NCBI GenBank assembly: GCA_015520475.1
Contig: WAQA01000150.1
Span: 1 to 16,032, forward strand
DNA: 16,032 bases
Source of the DNA: Candidatus Bathyarchaeota archaeon
GTDB taxonomy: Archaea > Thermoproteota > Bathyarchaeia > Bathyarchaeales > WAQA01
Direction of reading: 5' to 3'
Shown here in pieces: positions 7,081-13,880 of this stretch; within the stretch, counting starts at the first letter, position 1; every line of letters begins with the position of its first letter. Under the pieces are notes generated by a model that saw only the letters and a list, made by a program, of their open reading frames with translations, was not told the origin of the DNA and did not search any database. The position numbers were made by a program, and so were the translations under genes.

Positions 7081-7443
7081 TGGGAGGGGATATTTATCAT
7101 TTTTAGAGGTACACTTAATTAGTTCAGTCTCGATTAAGGGCTTAACCGCCACATCTCCCCCTCATTCTTTCCATTATTTCGGGGATTTATCTCCCTTCTC
7201 AATCTCCCCTTAAGATCCAATCTATTATCTTTTCTGGTTAGGGTTGATATGAATCTTTCTTAAATGATCCTCAAGATAAAAGAATAGAATATAGTTATAT
7301 ATAGGTCTATCTATTTCAAAATTAGATTTTTAACGTATACGTCTATGAGGCATTCGGGGCATAAACATATCAAATATTGGATGGCCAAGCTAGTTAGAGA
7401 TCTTCCATTCACTATCACTCAACGGAGATGATTCTCCAGAGAT
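7081..7443. other. AT-rich non-coding gap between permease and ArsR genes
   Basis: About 360 nt without a convincing reading frame on either strand. Visible items are a TATA-like GTTATATATAGG (7294-7305) usable in either direction, a ten-base palindrome ACGTATACGT (7333-7342), and several G/C blocks such as GGGGATTTATCTCCC near 7181. A short transcript cannot be excluded, but nothing here matches a known RNA family by eye. Confidence 0.35.
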
Positions 7444-8463
7444 CTATTCCGAGCCGTCTTCAGATGAACCGCCACATCCATCCCCTCTCAAACCACAGAG
7501 CGTCAATATAATTATCAGCACAGCAACGGAGGCTATTGTTAAAACTAGAACGCCCTGAGATATGAGGCTTAAGAGGTGGATCTTAAGAGACTTCGCAACC
7601 ATCTCTAAGAATACACTTAGAGATATTAATCCAGTGGAGAGGCCGAATATAAGTCTTAGATTGGCTCCCTTAACATGTTTGGTTGCTGACACGCCAATCT
7701 TAGCTCCAACAGAGGAGCCGATAAGCATCACAGCCGCTAGGACAACATCTACATTACCCCTCAGAGAGTGAGAGATGGCAGCGTAGACTCCAGCTATTAA
7801 CATTGCAAAGAGGTTCGTTCCAACAGCAATTGTTGTTTCACATCCAACTATATATATTAAAGATGGCATCTGGATAAATCCGCCTCCTGCACCCATAAAC
7901 CCAGCCAATACGCCGGCTATGAACCCTACAAAGAGGATTATCCACAGCGATATCGAATTGATATTTGATTGAGGCAGGGAGATCATAGGGGGAATCCTTA
8001 TCCTCTGGATTCTATCAGTGAATGTTCTCTTAGAGGATGGGTTATTGCTCCGCTTAGACCTTAAAGATTCATATGACATGAAAACCGATATGAACCCTAA
8101 CACGAGTATATAGGTTAAGCCTACAGAGATATCCAACGCTTCAATACTGATTCCTTTAAAGAACTCAACCATATGCACTCCAAGATTAACGCCAACGATT
8201 GATCCTACAGCAACGATCGCTCCGAGCTTCACATCTACATGCTTAAGTGTTCTGTGACGCATTGTCGCTATAACAGAGGTCCCTAGAATCTGAGCTATAC
8301 TCGTTCCAATAGCAACGTTCATCGGTACACCTATAGTGAAGAGGAAAGGGGTGATTATGAAACCTCCACCGAAGCCGAAGAAGCCGGACAGTATACCGAC
8401 AGTGAACCCTATCAGAACAAGATAGGCAGTCATGTAGACATCGAACAGAAACAACCTTATCAT
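7444..8463 (-). CDS. TauE/SafE-family membrane permease
   Basis: An integral membrane protein of 339 residues from the ATG at 8463. The family (COG0730) is linked to export or uptake of sulfur-containing anions such as sulfite and sulfoacetate. It shows the internal duplication of the family: the first half has GILSGFFGFGGGFIITPFLF and the second half has LAGFMGAGGGFIQMPSLIY, each followed by a hydrophobic helix with an IGTS/VGTN motif. About eight hydrophobic segments are visible, with a charged central loop. The C-terminal tail ends in a Cys/Gly-rich acidic segment (CGLRGDGCGG). The ATG overlaps the stop of the upstream small membrane protein gene as ATGA, behind GGAGG, so translation is probably coupled. 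A TTG at 8478 would add five residues. The substrate is not determined. Confidence 0.88.
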   Translation of the reverse strand: MIRLFLFDVYMTAYLVLIGFTVGILSGFFGFGGGFIITPFLFTIGVPMNVAIGTSIAQILGTSVIATMRHRTLKHVDVKLGAIVAVGSIVGVNLGVHMVEFFKGISIEALDISVGLTYILVLGFISVFMSYESLRSKRSNNPSSKRTFTDRIQRIRIPPMISLPQSNINSISLWIILFVGFIAGVLAGFMGAGGGFIQMPSLIYIVGCETTIAVGTNLFAMLIAGVYAAISHSLRGNVDVVLAAVMLIGSSVGAKIGVSATKHVKGANLRLIFGLSTGLISLSVFLEMVAKSLKIHLLSLISQGVLVLTIASVAVLIIILTLCGLRGDGCGGSSEDGSE

Positions 8464-8696
8464 CTTCCTCCATAACAATTTCTAGACTTGAAGATTCTAT
8501 CTAGGAAGTCCCATGTGATACCCATCAGAAAACCAAGAGTTATCATTATTAATGTTCCAAGAAAAGAGTAGAGTACTCTATTATTCTCATTTAAACTGTT
8601 AAGGAGAGATTGGTTGCTCAGAATCAGATAATAACTGATTATGATTAGTATAATTGAAATGGATGCTGCTAGGACATGTCTTAGGTTATGAACCAA
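8460..8696 (-). CDS. Small two-helix membrane protein coupled to the TauE/SafE permease
   Basis: A 78-residue protein with two hydrophobic segments, ASISIILIIISYYLIL and FLGTLIMITLGFLMGITW, joined by a polar Asn/Ser-rich loop and ending in a basic tail. I chose TTG at 8696, because AAGGAGG (8711-8705) lies eight bases before it. The frame remains open to a GTG at 8795, which would add 33 polar residues, but no good ribosome site precedes that. Its stop overlaps the permease start by ATGA, so the two are likely co-translated partners. Small membrane proteins of the DUF1634 type often accompany TauE-like permeases. The size fits, but that family usually has three helices, so I do not assign it. 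Confidence 0.65.
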   Translation of the reverse strand: MVHNLRHVLAASISIILIIISYYLILSNQSLLNSLNENNRVLYSFLGTLIMITLGFLMGITWDFLDRIFKSRNCYGGR

Positions 8697-8925
8697 GCAT
8701 TCCGCCTCCTTTCCATATCCTAAGATGAGATGATACTTTAATGCTTTACCTTTACTTTGTGTAGGATGCCTATGGAGTGGAGGATTTAACTTCACTGTTC
8801 AATAGGGAAGATTATAGATATGTGATGCTTCGCCCATTGATCCCACTCCACAGTAATCAACTATGAGATAGAAAACCTAGAGAACCTCGGAGATCTATTA
8901 GGATTTATACATTTAGCCTGGAGCA

Positions 8926-9897
8926 TTAACGGAGTATATATGTCAGTATCGCCTTTGAAGTATGGAGTCTATTCTCAGCCTGAACCCAAACAATTGATTT
9001 TTCGCTGTCTATAACCTCATCTGTTACCTCTTCACCTCTATGAGCCGGAAGACAATGCATAAAGACAACATTCTCGGATGCTCTCTCCAGAAGATTCATC
9101 GTCACCCTATATTTTGGAAGGAAAACCTTCAATCGCTCCTTCCTCTCTTCCTCATATCCCATTGAGACAAATACGTCGGTGTAGATTATGTCGGCGCCCT
9201 CTACAGCCTCATATGGATCATCTAGAATCTCAATCTTAGATCCACTTTCTCCAGCATTCTTCAACGCCAATTCTACAACATGCTCCACAGGCCTAAATTT
9301 ATCTGGACATGCCACGGACATGTCGATTCCCATCTTTGAACAGCCAATCAATAATGAATTGCAGACATTATTCCCATCGCCGACATATGCAAGTTTAAGG
9401 TTTTCCAGACAGCTAAAATGCTCCCATATAGTGAATAGATCCGCTATGATCTGGCATGGATGATAGAGGTTAGAGAGGGCGTTTACAATTGGGATATCAG
9501 CGTGTCGAGCCATCTCCTCAAGGTCTCTATGACTATAAACTCGAGCTACAACACATTCAACATATCTACTGAATACCCTAGCGGTGTCAGGGATAGTCTC
9601 CCCTCTACCGAGCTGAGACTCGTTCCAGCCTAGGGGGATAGGGAATCCTCCGAGCTGAGAGATGGCCACTTCAAAGGATATCTTGGTTCTCGTTGAGGGC
9701 TTCTGGAAGAGGAGTAGAACGCTCTTACCTGATAGAACCTCCCTGAAATCTTCAGGTTTATCTCGGATCTCCCTGGTGATCTTTAGGATCTCCCATATCT
9801 CATCGGCGCTGTAATCCTGTAATGTTAACAGGTCCTTCTTCTTATACAGGCCTCCTCCACCCCACACACCTTGAAGATATGGATGACTAGAACTCAT
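8926..9897 (-). CDS. argF: Ornithine carbamoyltransferase
   Basis: Joins carbamoyl phosphate and ornithine to give citrulline in arginine synthesis (cytosolic, usually trimeric or higher). All family signatures are present in 323 residues: KPSTRT for carbamoyl phosphate (66-71), HPCQ (146-149), DGNNV (174-178), SMG for ornithine (245-247), and HCLPAHRG with the catalytic cysteine (281-288). SMG and HCLP separate it from aspartate carbamoyltransferase. The ATG at 9897 overlaps the last 11 nt of ftsY, implying coupled translation. This start gives an unusual Ser- and Gly-rich lead of about 16 residues before the conserved YKKKDLLTLQDYSADEI. A strong purine run (GGTGGAGGAGG, 9861-9851) sits just before an in-frame CTG at 9849, an alternative start. 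Confidence 0.95.
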   Translation of the reverse strand: MSSSHPYLQGVWGGGGLYKKKDLLTLQDYSADEIWEILKITREIRDKPEDFREVLSGKSVLLLFQKPSTRTKISFEVAISQLGGFPIPLGWNESQLGRGETIPDTARVFSRYVECVVARVYSHRDLEEMARHADIPIVNALSNLYHPCQIIADLFTIWEHFSCLENLKLAYVGDGNNVCNSLLIGCSKMGIDMSVACPDKFRPVEHVVELALKNAGESGSKIEILDDPYEAVEGADIIYTDVFVSMGYEEERKERLKVFLPKYRVTMNLLERASENVVFMHCLPAHRGEEVTDEVIDSEKSIVWVQAENRLHTSKAILTYILR

Positions 9898-10798
9898 TCT
9901 CTACGATTCTATTTATAATGGTTTCAGGATTGAAGGGTTCTAGATCCTCATATTTCTGGCCGGTTCCGATGAATAGGATTGGCTTCCCAGTTATATGGGA
10001 TATTGAGATTGCTGATCCACCCTTTGCATCGGCATCCACCTTAGTGAGTATGGAGCAGTCTATTCGGATATACTTGCTGAATTCTTCAGCCTGCTCTACA
10101 GCATCATTACCAGTTAACGCGTCCCCAACGAATATGACTAGGTCAGGCTTAACAACTCTAACTATCTTTTCCATCTCCTGCATCAAGTTCTTATTCGTCT
10201 GCATTCTCCCAGCTGTATCGATTAGGACTACGTCGATTCCATGGGCTTTAGCATGTTGGATCGCATCATATGCTACAGCAGCCGGATCAGCACCGTACCG
10301 ATGCTTGATGGTTCTCACCCCTAGATTCCTCGCATGTTCCTCTAGCTGCTCAATCGATCCCGCCCTGAAAGTGTCACTACAAGCCAGTACAACTGTGAAT
10401 TCATGTTTCATGAGAAGATATGCAACTTTGGCTATCGTAGTTGTTTTCCCAGTGCCATTTACACCTACAAAGACTATTATGAAGGGTTCATCCTTAGATC
10501 TCTTATCATTTATTGCTTTGATTAGGTCTATCCTCTCAGTCTTTAATATTTCTAGAAGCGCCTCCCTTAAAGCCTCCTTAACTATCACTCTACGATCCTC
10601 AAATCTTCTAACCTGTCTACCTCTCAATCTATTCTTTATCTCATCACATATGTGATCGGCGACTACCATGCCAACATCATTCTCAAGCAGAGCAAGCTTA
10701 AACTCCCAGAGTATCTTATCAAGTTTTTCAACGTCAAGTTCTGTTTTAGCCATGCGATCAATGAATCCCTTAAAGTTCCTCTTAAGCCTCTCAAACAT
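9887..10798 (-). CDS. ftsY: Signal recognition particle receptor FtsY
   Basis: The SRP-receptor GTPase docks SRP-ribosome complexes at the membrane. The 303-residue protein has the NG domains only, with a short amphipathic/basic N-terminus (FERLKRNFKGFIDRM), as common in archaea, rather than a long acidic A domain. GTPase motifs: GVNGTGKTTTIAK (112-124, G1), DTFRAGSIEQL (142-152, I-box region), DTAGRMQTN (194-202, G3), TKVDADAKGG (252-261, G4), and GTGQKYEDLEPF (278-289, G5). GSIEQL and GVNG point to FtsY rather than SRP54, and no methionine-rich M domain follows. A purine-rich run with GGGG precedes the ATG, which lies 15 nt after prefoldin alpha. The downstream overlap with argF is 11 nt. 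Confidence 0.96.
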   Translation of the reverse strand: MFERLKRNFKGFIDRMAKTELDVEKLDKILWEFKLALLENDVGMVVADHICDEIKNRLRGRQVRRFEDRRVIVKEALREALLEILKTERIDLIKAINDKRSKDEPFIIVFVGVNGTGKTTTIAKVAYLLMKHEFTVVLACSDTFRAGSIEQLEEHARNLGVRTIKHRYGADPAAVAYDAIQHAKAHGIDVVLIDTAGRMQTNKNLMQEMEKIVRVVKPDLVIFVGDALTGNDAVEQAEEFSKYIRIDCSILTKVDADAKGGSAISISHITGKPILFIGTGQKYEDLEPFNPETIINRIVENEF

Positions 10799-10813
10799 TA
10801 AAGGCCCCTTTCT

Positions 10814-11248
10814 CTACTGCTTTCCACTCTCCATCCTTGCAGAGAGCTCCCTAAGCCTAGCCTGATCCTCCTCCATCCTCCTTAAAACTTGGATGAGCTG
10901 CTGCTCTAACGACTTCTTCGTCCTGTTAAGTTCATCTATACGATTAAGGATTCCCTCTTTAGCTTCCTTTATTGTCTTCTCCACCGCAACTCCAGCTCCA
11001 ACTCCATAGACTATCGTGTCAGCCTCTTCAAGCTTAACCTTTATATATGAGCCTCCGCCGATGGGGACGAGGAGAGAAGAGTTCACCTTCTCCTTCTCGA
11101 GGCCTTCAAGAGTTGCATTTGCAACGTTTAGATCCTCTAATGCAGCGTTGACAAAGTTTATTCTAGACCTTAAGGACTCAGCTGTCCCCTCAAGTATTCT
11201 AAGTTCAACAGCTAATCTCCGAAGTTCCTCCTCTTCATTTCTAGACAT
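10814..11248 (-). CDS. pfdA: Prefoldin alpha subunit
   Basis: Subunit of the hexameric prefoldin/GimC chaperone that holds unfolded chains for the thermosome. At 144 residues it shows the expected plan: an N-terminal coiled coil (about 3-50), a central beta-hairpin region with VPIGGGSYIKVKL (61-73) and VYGVGAGVAVEKT (80-92), and a C-terminal coiled coil rich in Glu, Arg and Gln (about 95-140). The double-hairpin pattern distinguishes alpha from beta subunits. A TATA-like box at 11292-11302 suggests that pfdA, ftsY and argF can be transcribed from a promoter of their own, although the preceding ribosomal gene ends only about 50 nt upstream. Confidence 0.93.
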   Translation of the reverse strand: MSRNEEEELRRLAVELRILEGTAESLRSRINFVNAALEDLNVANATLEGLEKEKVNSSLLVPIGGGSYIKVKLEEADTIVYGVGAGVAVEKTIKEAKEGILNRIDELNRTKKSLEQQLIQVLRRMEEDQARLRELSARMESGKQ

Positions 11249-11291
11249 AACCTATCACTTCAACGTTCTGTCCACATAATCTCCCTTTTAA

Positions 11292-11302
11292 CCTTATATT
11301 TT
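11292..11302 (-). promoter_or_regulatory. TATA-like element before pfdA-ftsY-argF
   Basis: On the minus strand AAAATATAAGG overlaps the stop codon of the L18Ae gene. Initiation would be near 11270, about 22 nt before the pfdA start. This would let the chaperone/secretion genes be expressed apart from the ribosomal genes. Confidence 0.4.
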
Positions 11303-11540
11303 ATTTTCTAATCGTTAATTCTTTGATTATTGGATCCTTTATGTCCTCCGGATCTTTTATCTCCTCAACCCTCTCAATCCTTATGTGGTAACGTTTCACC
11401 CTATGCTTGCTTCCGAGGAGACGGTAGACTTCTTCAATCGCATGTTCAGGCTTTAAAGCTCTCACTTCCTTCTGAAAGTTTGTTTTCAGGTTAGGCTTCA
11501 ATATCTTTCCGATAACCCTAAACACTTTAACTTCGCTCAT
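11301..11540 (-). CDS. rplX: Ribosomal protein L18Ae/LX (aL20)
   Basis: A 79-residue large-subunit protein, single-domain as in archaea. Recognisable segments are SEVKVFRVIGKI at the start, KEVRALKPEHAIEEVYRLLGSKHRVKR in the middle and HIRIERVEEIKDPE near the end, the characteristic GSKHRVKR being the best mark. I chose the ATG at 11540, one base after the aIF6 stop and preceded by GGTGG, since the protein family begins right at this point. The open frame could extend five codons upstream, but that would overlap aIF6. The tight spacing indicates coupled translation with aIF6, the usual archaeal arrangement. Confidence 0.92.
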   Translation of the reverse strand: MSEVKVFRVIGKILKPNLKTNFQKEVRALKPEHAIEEVYRLLGSKHRVKRYHIRIERVEEIKDPEDIKDPIIKELTIRK

Positions 11541-11541
11541 C

Positions 11542-12216
11542 TCAATCCACCACACCTAATGCCTGTCCAATCATAAACATTTCAGGTCCAGTAGTTAATG
11601 AGCCGGCTATAGCAGCTCTACTATTCCCGACAAGTCCAGTGGCTATATATGGCACTCCACAATTTATGGTTCCAACCCCTACATTAACTTTCAGTACGCT
11701 TTCAAGAGTTCTCTGCTCTTCATCTTTGATTAATGGATGAGCCATCACACCCTTATTTGTTGCTGTAGCCAATGAACCTACATATGGCAGCCCAGCTATC
11801 TGGCATGGTACAACCTCAACGTTTAGGGTTTCCTCTATCCTTTCAATCTCTGACCTTTTGAGTCTAGGATCAACAACGGCTCCATAATCGTTTGCAAGGA
11901 TAAGGTTACCATATGCGGTGCGCTTAGTATCCATAACCATCAGATTCAAATCCTCTACAGCAGACTTTATTATTTCTAATTCTTCATCCCTCACCAGATG
12001 TGGAAGTATCATACCGTTTGAGTTTGCACATATCAGGGAACCAAGCAGGATTGACCCGCCTATATTTGTCTGGATAACCTTGACACCCATCCATTCCTCA
12101 ATCTTCTTTTTGTGGGAGTCTGGAATCTGCTTTGGGACAAGCGCTATCTCATCCGTTACAAGCGTATACACGCCTATACTTGCACTTCCAAAGGTTTCAA
12201 GGAGGAAGATGGGCAG
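11542..12216 (-). CDS. eif6: Translation initiation factor aIF6, apparent CTG start
   Basis: Anti-association factor that binds the large subunit and prevents premature joining with the small one. It is a pentein fold of five similar repeats, seen here as recurring GS/TN-G blocks (QTNIGGSILLGSLICANSNG, then the LILANDYGAVV, GSLATATNKGVMAHP and TTGPEM segments). The first ATG/GTG/TTG in frame is GTG at 12171, but the conserved N-terminal strand FGSASIGVYTLVTD begins upstream of it. In the upstream frame only CTG at 12216 is suitable: GGGGGAG (12230-12224) ends seven bases before it, it lies two bases after the L31e stop, and it gives 224 residues with the family's usual spacing from Met to IGV. 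Identity is certain; the CTG start is inferred. Confidence 0.93.
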   Translation of the reverse strand: MPIFLLETFGSASIGVYTLVTDEIALVPKQIPDSHKKKIEEWMGVKVIQTNIGGSILLGSLICANSNGMILPHLVRDEELEIIKSAVEDLNLMVMDTKRTAYGNLILANDYGAVVDPRLKRSEIERIEETLNVEVVPCQIAGLPYVGSLATATNKGVMAHPLIKDEEQRTLESVLKVNVGVGTINCGVPYIATGLVGNSRAAIAGSLTTGPEMFMIGQALGVVD

Positions 12217-12218
12217 GG

Positions 12219-12560
12219 TTAATCTCCCCCGGCCAGCTTAACCGTCACGTTACCATCTTCATCCTTGAGGGCCCTCACCCTGATCTTTCGAGGAGGCTTC
12301 TCGATTCCCCGTCTCCAAACAGCCTCGTTCACTTCATTGCTTATTATAACCGATTCGGTCTTCATATGCCGCTCTATAAACCTTCTAAGTATCCTTATGG
12401 CTTTAGGCGCTCTCTCCCCTCTCGGGGCCACCCATGCCTTACGAAGGGGAACAACATATACTCTCTCCTCAACTATCCCCTCTTCAGGTTCCCTTTCGAT
12501 CTTTTCAGTATCCTTCTTCTCTAATGATTCGGTGGAGGATGCTTCATTCTCCTCAGCCAT
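12219..12560 (-). CDS. rpl31e: Ribosomal protein L31e
   Basis: Large-subunit protein near the peptide exit tunnel. The conserved body runs from EERVYVVPLRKAW (31-43) through RAPKAIRILRRFIERHMK (50-67) and VNEAVWRRGIEKPPRKIRVRA (77-97). It is 113 residues long. The first 30 are an acidic, Ser/Glu/Lys-rich extension that many archaeal L31e proteins lack and that is probably disordered. The ATG at 12560 follows L39e by 18 nt with a GAGGAGGG-type ribosome site between them. It shares its operon with L39e and aIF6, an order widely conserved in archaea. Confidence 0.95.
   Translation of the reverse strand: MAEENEASSTESLEKKDTEKIEREPEEGIVEERVYVVPLRKAWVAPRGERAPKAIRILRRFIERHMKTESVIISNEVNEAVWRRGIEKPPRKIRVRALKDEDGNVTVKLAGGD
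12224..12230 (-). promoter_or_regulatory. Shine-Dalgarno that points to the CTG start of aIF6
   Basis: The minus strand reads GGGGGAG within the last codons of the L31e gene. It is seven bases before CTG 12216, an ideal gap, and 52 bases before GTG 12171, too far to serve that codon. Confidence 0.55.
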
Positions 12561-12578
12561 TCATCAACCCTCCTCTCT

Positions 12579-12734
12579 TCAAGGCTTTATCTTTGATCGT
12601 CTCCAATGTCTCCTTTTAGGAGATGTTCTTACACGGCCCATAGTCTTCGCTATAACCCATGTTGGAACAGGCTTAGCTTCTTTACCAGCCTTAGCCAGCC
12701 TCCTCTTCTTCGCAGCCGGCTTATTCCTAGCCAT
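12579..12734 (-). CDS. rpl39e: Ribosomal protein L39e
   Basis: A 51-residue, very basic protein of the large subunit's exit-tunnel wall. Translation from the ATG at 12734 reads MARNKPAAKKRRLAKAG..., then VPTWVIAKT, then SPKRRHWRRSKIKP and a TGA. The MARNKP start, the PxWV core and the RRxWRRSK ending are diagnostic, and the length matches the family. GGAGG (12746-12742) lies seven bases upstream. The start is one base after the stop of the PDCD5-like gene, so the two are tightly coupled. Confidence 0.97.
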   Translation of the reverse strand: MARNKPAAKKRRLAKAGKEAKPVPTWVIAKTMGRVRTSPKRRHWRRSKIKP

Positions 12735-12735
12735 A

Positions 12736-13071
12736 TTAAATCCTCCTTATCCTAATTTCTCTTTTACCTGTCTGAAGCCTCATAAGTATATTCTTCAGCT
12801 GCTCATCGGTTATTGGAATCGCGATTCTTCCCTGCTGAGCTATCTGGATTAACTGTAACTCTAGCTGAGATGCGAATTGAGGGCGAACCATCTTCAAATT
12901 TGTCAGTCTCTGCCTAGCCTCAGGCGTAAGTATCCTTCTGAGCAAGGCTTGCTTCTGTGCCTCTAGTCTCTGCCTAATCTGGGCTTCCTGCTGCTCTTGA
13001 GCAAGTCTCTGCTGGAGCTCTATAAGTCTTCTTTTTCGGATCTTCTCAAGCTCCTCATCATATTCACTCAT
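12736..13071 (-). CDS. PDCD5/TFAR19-family DNA-binding protein
   Basis: A 111-residue protein of the archaeal/eukaryal PDCD5 family. It opens with a long charged, Gln/Glu/Arg-rich helix (about 5-45), followed by a compact three-helix core starting at RRILTPEARQRLTNLKMVRP (45-64) and continuing through QLELQLIQIAQQGRI and ITDEQLKNIL. The TPEARxRL and LVRP-like segments are typical. Archaeal members bind DNA weakly and their role is uncertain. Its place between rps19e and rpl39e is the standard archaeal one. The ATG at 13071 lies 15 nt after S19e, with GAGGG in between. Confidence 0.93.
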   Translation of the reverse strand: MSEYDEELEKIRKRRLIELQQRLAQEQQEAQIRQRLEAQKQALLRRILTPEARQRLTNLKMVRPQFASQLELQLIQIAQQGRIAIPITDEQLKNILMRLQTGKREIRIRRI

Positions 13072-13086
13072 AAGGCAACCCTCATT

Positions 13087-13539
13087 TTAGTATTTACTCA
13101 GCTCTGGATATACCTTTTCTAGATCCTTCTTTATCTCAGCTGAAAGTCTGTCAAGGAGTTGTCTACCCTTTCTTGATATCACCCGGCCCTTCTGAGTCTT
13201 CTCAACTAAACCTGCTGCTTCAAGCTGCTGTAGGGCCTTCCTGATTATTGAGCCTCCACCAATCATGTGATGTTCCGGTCTCGTCCCCCTGTCCTTTCTT
13301 CCGCCATACTCTGATCTAAGATGACCGATTCCTATCGGACCCTTAATATAGACCTTCCTTAGTATGGATGCGCATCTTATAAACCACCAGTCAGGGTTCT
13401 GTGGAGGCCTCTGTACATGAGCTCCTGTCTTGACGTATGGAGCCCAAGCTGGAGGCTTAACTACATCAACTTCTTCTTTCAGGTAATTGGCTAACCTCTC
13501 AATCAATATTGAGGCTGGAACATCGAACGGTGTGGGCAA
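13087..13539 (-). CDS. rps19e: Ribosomal protein S19e
   Basis: Small-subunit protein needed for maturation of the head of the 30S particle. The 150-residue protein shows the whole family pattern: FDVPASILIERLANYLKE near the start, PDWWFIRCASILRKVYIKGPIGIGHLR (49-75), YGGRKDRGTRPEHH (78-91), and GGGSIIRKALQQLEAAGLVE (94-113), the last being a winged-helix segment. The start is TTG at 13539; GGATGGAT lies a few bases before it, and the nearby ATG is out of frame. It has its own TATA box overlapping the end of the preceding gene. Confidence 0.95.
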   Translation of the reverse strand: MPTPFDVPASILIERLANYLKEEVDVVKPPAWAPYVKTGAHVQRPPQNPDWWFIRCASILRKVYIKGPIGIGHLRSEYGGRKDRGTRPEHHMIGGGSIIRKALQQLEAAGLVEKTQKGRVISRKGRQLLDRLSAEIKKDLEKVYPELSKY

Positions 13540-13590
13540 GCTTGATCCATCCTTATCTTAAGATTTTTTCTTGAGTATCTTGTTAGAGCT

Positions 13591-13601
13591 CCTTATAAAG
13601 G
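13591..13601 (-). promoter_or_regulatory. TATA box for the rps19e operon, inside the stop of the CRM gene
   Basis: On the minus strand CCTTTATAAGG includes the last codons and TAA stop of the CRM-domain gene. It predicts initiation near 13569 and a leader of about 30 nt before the rps19e TTG. An A-rich tract upstream (in the lysine codons) resembles a BRE-region context. Confidence 0.45.
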
Positions 13602-13880
13602 CTTTTTCTTTTTAGCAGGTTTATACAGCACGACTGTGCGTCCTCTCCTATCAATCAGCGCGGATCCTGTTCCATCCAGCATCTTCTTTATTATATCTTC
13701 CATATCCTCCAGTTTAAGGATGCTCCTTGAAATCTTCACTTTCACCAACTCGTTCTTTTCCAGTTGCTTCGCAATTTCATTCAGCAGATTCTCTGAAACT
13801 CCCTTCTTGCCAACCCATACAGTAGGCTTTTCAGAGCTCATCTCCCTTTTCATCCGAGTCTTCATCTTACAGGTTATCAT
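13593..13880 (-). CDS. CRM-domain (YhbY-like) RNA-binding protein
   Basis: A 95-residue protein with one CRM/YhbY domain, a small fold that binds structured RNA and, in bacteria, associates with pre-50S particles. Features are VWVGKKGVSENLLNEIAKQLEKNELVKVKI (21-50), containing the GKKG loop, and a C-terminal strand IDRRGRTVVLYKP (76-88). A poly-lysine tail follows (KKKKPL). Its ATG overlaps the stop of the RNase P subunit gene as ATGA, indicating coupled translation. Methionines at residues 6 and 14 are alternative starts. The genomic setting suggests a role in rRNA or RNase P-related maturation. Confidence 0.88.
   Translation of the reverse strand: MITCKMKTRMKREMSSEKPTVWVGKKGVSENLLNEIAKQLEKNELVKVKISRSILKLEDMEDIIKKMLDGTGSALIDRRGRTVVLYKPAKKKKPL

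Noticed and set aside
7333..7342. Ten-base palindrome ACGTATACGT
   Set aside because: About this many such palindromes are expected by chance in a window this size, and it does not sit at a clear promoter of a gene.
9918..10655. A 245-codon open frame on the plus strand opposite ftsY
   Set aside because: It is antisense to a fully conserved FtsY with all GTPase motifs, its translation is Ser/Thr/Leu-rich without any recognisable domain, and no ribosome site or promoter supports it.
12265..12852. A 195-codon plus-strand frame opposite L31e, L39e and the PDCD5-like gene
   Set aside because: It crosses three well-identified genes and their junctions; its composition is that of a shadow frame.
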